A stretch of DNA of 16,090 bases, taken from assembly GCA_031264895.1 (NCBI GenBank), contig JAISDI010000213.1, forward strand, positions 1 through 16,090, in the 5' to 3' direction. The position numbers were made by a program, and so were the translations under genes. Shown piece by piece: positions 14,377 to 16,090 of the stretch. The stretch is from Endomicrobium sp. Its GTDB lineage: Bacteria; Elusimicrobiota; Endomicrobiia; Endomicrobiales; Endomicrobiaceae. The notes below the pieces were generated by a model. It searched no databases and was not told where the DNA came from. It saw only the letters and a list, made by a program, of their open reading frames with translations. How positions within the stretch are numbered: the stretch's first letter is position 1; each line of letters begins with the position of its first letter.

Positions 14377-15088
14377 TTTCTTCCTCCGTCTCTTTTTCTT
14401 CATTATCCGGATTTTCCGGATAAACCAAAACTACAAATTCGCCTTTCGGACTTTGTCCGTTTTTTATATTTTCAATTACTTCTTTAATGCTTCCTCTTAT
14501 AAACTCTTCAAATTTTTTAGTCAGTTCCCGAGCAATGCACATCAAAGCGTTCTCGCCGAAAACTTCGCCGCAGATTTCAACGGTTTTTAAAATTCTGTGA
14601 GGCGACTCATAAAAAACTATGGTTTTTCTTAAAGAAGAGCAAGCCGCAAGTTCTTTTTTCATTTTTCCGGTTTTTCTCTTCAAAAAACCGCAAAAAATAA
14701 AACCGTCGGTAGGAAGTCCAGAACCAACCAGCGCAGTTATCACCGCGCTTGCTCCGGGGAGAACTTCAACTTTTATTCCTTTACTTAAAGCTTCTTTCAC
14801 GAGCAGATAACCAGGGTCAGAAACCGCCGGAGTGCCGCCGTCGGAAACAAGCGCTATATTTTTTCCGTTTAAAAGTTTGCCGGCAATCTGCGGCATGCGG
14901 TAACGCTGATTATAATAATAAAAAGTTATAATAGTTTTAGTAATTTCAAAATGCGTTAACAGCTTTAAACTTTGTCTGGTATCTTCACATGCAATAAAAT
15001 CACATTCTTTGAGAACTCTTAAAGCCCTTAAAGTTATATCTTCAAGATTACCTATAGGCGTTGGAACTATATATAAAATACCGCTCAT
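14369..15088 (-). CDS. rsmI: 16S rRNA (cytidine(1402)-2'-O)-methyltransferase RsmI
   Basis: RsmI is a SAM-dependent tetrapyrrole-methylase-fold enzyme that 2'-O-methylates C1402 in the decoding centre of 16S rRNA. At 239 residues it is shorter than E. coli RsmI (about 286) and lacks most of the C-terminal extension. Motifs are YIVPTPIGNLEDITLRAL (6-23), CEDTRQSLKLL (34-44), ALVSDGGTPAVSDPG (79-93), LPGASAVITAL (110-120) and FYESPHRI. The C-terminus is very acidic (the last 12 residues are mostly Glu, Asp and Asn). The ATG has no clear ribosome site but overlaps as ATGA the end of a possible decayed frame. It is the first intact gene of the minus-strand run that ends with glyA. Confidence 0.95.
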   Translation of the reverse strand: MSGILYIVPTPIGNLEDITLRALRVLKECDFIACEDTRQSLKLLTHFEITKTIITFYYYNQRYRMPQIAGKLLNGKNIALVSDGGTPAVSDPGYLLVKEALSKGIKVEVLPGASAVITALVGSGLPTDGFIFCGFLKRKTGKMKKELAACSSLRKTIVFYESPHRILKTVEICGEVFGENALMCIARELTKKFEEFIRGSIKEVIENIKNGQSPKGEFVVLVYPENPDNEEKETEEEND

Positions 15089-15367
15089 ATTTGGGTTTCA
15101 ATTATTTTCATTCTGCCGGAATTATTTCCGACTTGCCAACATATACTTCCGTAATCTGCAATGATCCGTATATATTTATCGATTATTTTTTCTTATTTAT
15201 TGTAATACCCGGTCAAATCTGAATATTTATTTACAATTTTGCTCATAAGCCTAATGATATCTTAGGTGTATCATATCCAATTTTTCGGCAAATATCAAGA
15301 ATCCGTAATATGCGGCAAAACTCTCAAACAAAGGCAACAATAACGGCAAAAACAGGTATTTGAAGTT
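15085..15367 (-). pseudogene. Possible decayed reading frame upstream of rsmI
   Basis: Three consecutive open pieces read like protein on the minus strand: 15251-15367 (38 codons, with FESFAAYYGFLIFAEKLDM), 15193-15261 one frame over (DIIRLMSKIVNKY), and 15085-15192 in the same frame as the second after one TAA (YIRIIADYGSICWQVGNN). The last ends as ATATGA, so its TGA overlaps the rsmI ATG in the coupled ATGA style. One frameshift and one stop would link all three. I recognise no family, and in AT-rich DNA open stretches of 35 codons can occur by chance, so this is weak. Confidence 0.3.
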
Positions 15368-15527
15368 TTACACTTTACCGTTTTGGCTTAATTTTTATTG
15401 TTTTGCATTAGCTCTTATTATGAATTTAATTTTATGTATATTTGAATCTTTTATCATAAAACATTACATTTCAAAAAATCGCAAAAATGATTGAAAATAA
15501 AATCATTATTGTTTTTTTTGCGAATTA
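15089..15527. other. Long divergent spacer between rsmI and the HU-type gene
   Basis: This is the longest stretch without an intact gene. The half next to rsmI may hold a decayed reading frame. Around 15280-15350 CGGCAAA recurs three times in an A-rich setting with no regular spacing. From 15400 to 15527 the DNA is extremely AT-rich and has nothing I can name. No tRNA, hairpin-plus-T terminator, clear rsmI promoter or origin-like box cluster is visible. Confidence 0.5.
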
Positions 15528-15556
15528 TTGACTTTTTTTTAAAATTTTATTATAAA
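15528..15556 (+). promoter_or_regulatory. Sigma-70-type promoter of the HU-type gene
   Basis: TTGACT (15528-15533) and TATAAA (15551-15556) are separated by exactly 17 bp within strongly AT-rich DNA with T and A tracts that would favour transcription. The start would be near 15563, leaving a leader of about 47 nt with the strong ribosome site GGAGGT at 15595-15600. Confidence 0.75.
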
Positions 15557-15609
15557 TTAAATGCGTTTATGAAAATTTGCAGCTATTAAGTTGCGGAGGT
15601 AATGTTTCG

Positions 15610-15882
15610 ATGAAAAAGCCCGATGTCGTTAAACAGGTTTCAGATGTTTCAGGTTTGACTCAAGGCGACTCCAATCGAGCAATAAAAGCTTTGGTGAAAG
15701 TTATACAAGACAGCCTGAGAAACGGTGAAGTCATCTCCCTTTCCGGGCTTGGTTCTTTCCGAGCTAAATCCCGCAAAGCTAGACAGGGCAGAAACCCGAA
15801 AACGGGCGAAGTGATTCCTGTTCCGCCAGGTAAAAAGGTTTCTTTCAAGCCCACCACTACTCTCAGGAAAATAATACAATAA
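15610..15882 (+). CDS. HU/IHF-family DNA-binding protein
   Basis: A 90-residue histone-like protein, the exact usual size of HU. It dimerises and bends DNA in the nucleoid. The family signature is intact: SGLGSFRAKSRKARQGRNPKTGE (45-67), with the DNA-intercalating Pro63 at the tip of the beta arm, followed by IPVPPGKKVSFKP. The ATG at 15610 has GGAGGT 9 nt upstream. A TTG 33 bases earlier is in frame but would place the ribosome site inside the gene. HU cannot be told from IHF subunits by sequence alone here. The aminotransferase start follows 14 bp after the stop, so the two are probably co-transcribed. Confidence 0.95.
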   Translation: MKKPDVVKQVSDVSGLTQGDSNRAIKALVKVIQDSLRNGEVISLSGLGSFRAKSRKARQGRNPKTGEVIPVPPGKKVSFKPTTTLRKIIQ

Positions 15883-15896
15883 TAGAGCACAAATTT

Positions 15897-16090
15897 ATGA
15901 TAAATATAGAACCGTCAAAAAAATTAGAGAAGCTGCCGCCATATCTTTTTACAAAAATCAATCTTTTAAAAAACGAAGCTTATGCAAAAAATCTTGATGT
16001 TATCGATTTAGGCATGGGCAACCCGGATCTACCTACGCCAAACCATGTAGTTGACAGGCTTTGCGATACGGTAAAACATCATCACAATAC
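15897..16090 (+). CDS. Class I/II PLP-dependent aminotransferase, 5' part only
   Basis: The first 64 residues of a fold-type I aminotransferase run off the right edge. The KKLEKLPPYLFTKINLLKNE helix and VIDLGMGNPDLPTPNHVVD are typical of the branch that includes alanine and LL-diaminopimelate aminotransferases. The GNPDLPTP segment lies at the substrate pocket. The catalytic lysine is outside the window, so the substrate cannot be told. The ATG is 14 bp after the HU-type gene, with only a weak AGAGC before it. Confidence 0.85.
   Translation, partial: MINIEPSKKLEKLPPYLFTKINLLKNEAYAKNLDVIDLGMGNPDLPTPNHVVDRLCDTVKHHHN

Noticed and set aside
15577..15609. Upstream TTG extension of the HU-type gene
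   Set aside because: It would put the strong GGAGGT site inside the coding region and add 11 residues absent from HU proteins.

Overview
The window is a gene-dense, fairly AT-rich bacterial chromosome segment. Almost everything is ordinary housekeeping: peptidoglycan precursor synthesis, arginine synthesis, RNA modification and one-carbon metabolism. No rRNA, tRNA, CRISPR, phage or IS transposase gene is visible. The style (A/T-rich third positions, many genes on one strand with stop/start contacts) would suit an Elusimicrobiota/Endomicrobium-like bacterium. That is only an impression, and the window alone cannot prove it.

Layout. (1) 1-3987, minus strand: queF, murC, an rlmI-type 23S rRNA methyltransferase gene, then murB, which runs off the left edge. 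murC and murB make and use UDP-MurNAc for cell-wall precursors. (2) 3988-4124 is a divergent promoter region. Rightward from it runs an unrecognised 426-residue protein with a single C-terminal membrane anchor. (3) 5476-6952, minus strand: a HEPN/MNT toxin-antitoxin-type pair and a membrane-anchored TPR protein. (4) 7040-15088, minus strand: a long run of rsmI, argC, a secreted Sel1/Ala-rich coiled-coil protein, argJ, a TsaC/Sua5 gene for tRNA t6A, a HerA-like ATPase, a wrecked YhcG/DUF1016 nuclease gene and glyA, closed by a clear terminator. (5) 15089-15609 is a long divergent spacer with a good promoter for an HU-type DNA-binding protein, followed by the start of a class I/II aminotransferase that leaves the window.

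The least ordinary content is a pair of small inverted-repeat elements at 11051-11267 and 13238-13354. Their arms are tandem 7-bp units (consensus near TAATTAG). The two share arm design but not inner sequence, and the inner parts hold small perfect hairpins. Both abut the 3' end of an arginine gene, and the outermost 7-mer supplies the stop codon of argJ and of argC. They look like members of an uncharacterised dispersed repeat family that inserts between genes of an operon.

Other points of interest: murB lacks a clean start and may need a one-base slip in an A6 run; YhcG is internally deleted beside a HerA ATPase that has no visible partner; the HEPN protein lacks the usual RX4-6H motif; ArgJ carries four extra residues next to its catalytic threonine; and a possible decayed reading frame ends in an ATGA overlap with rsmI.
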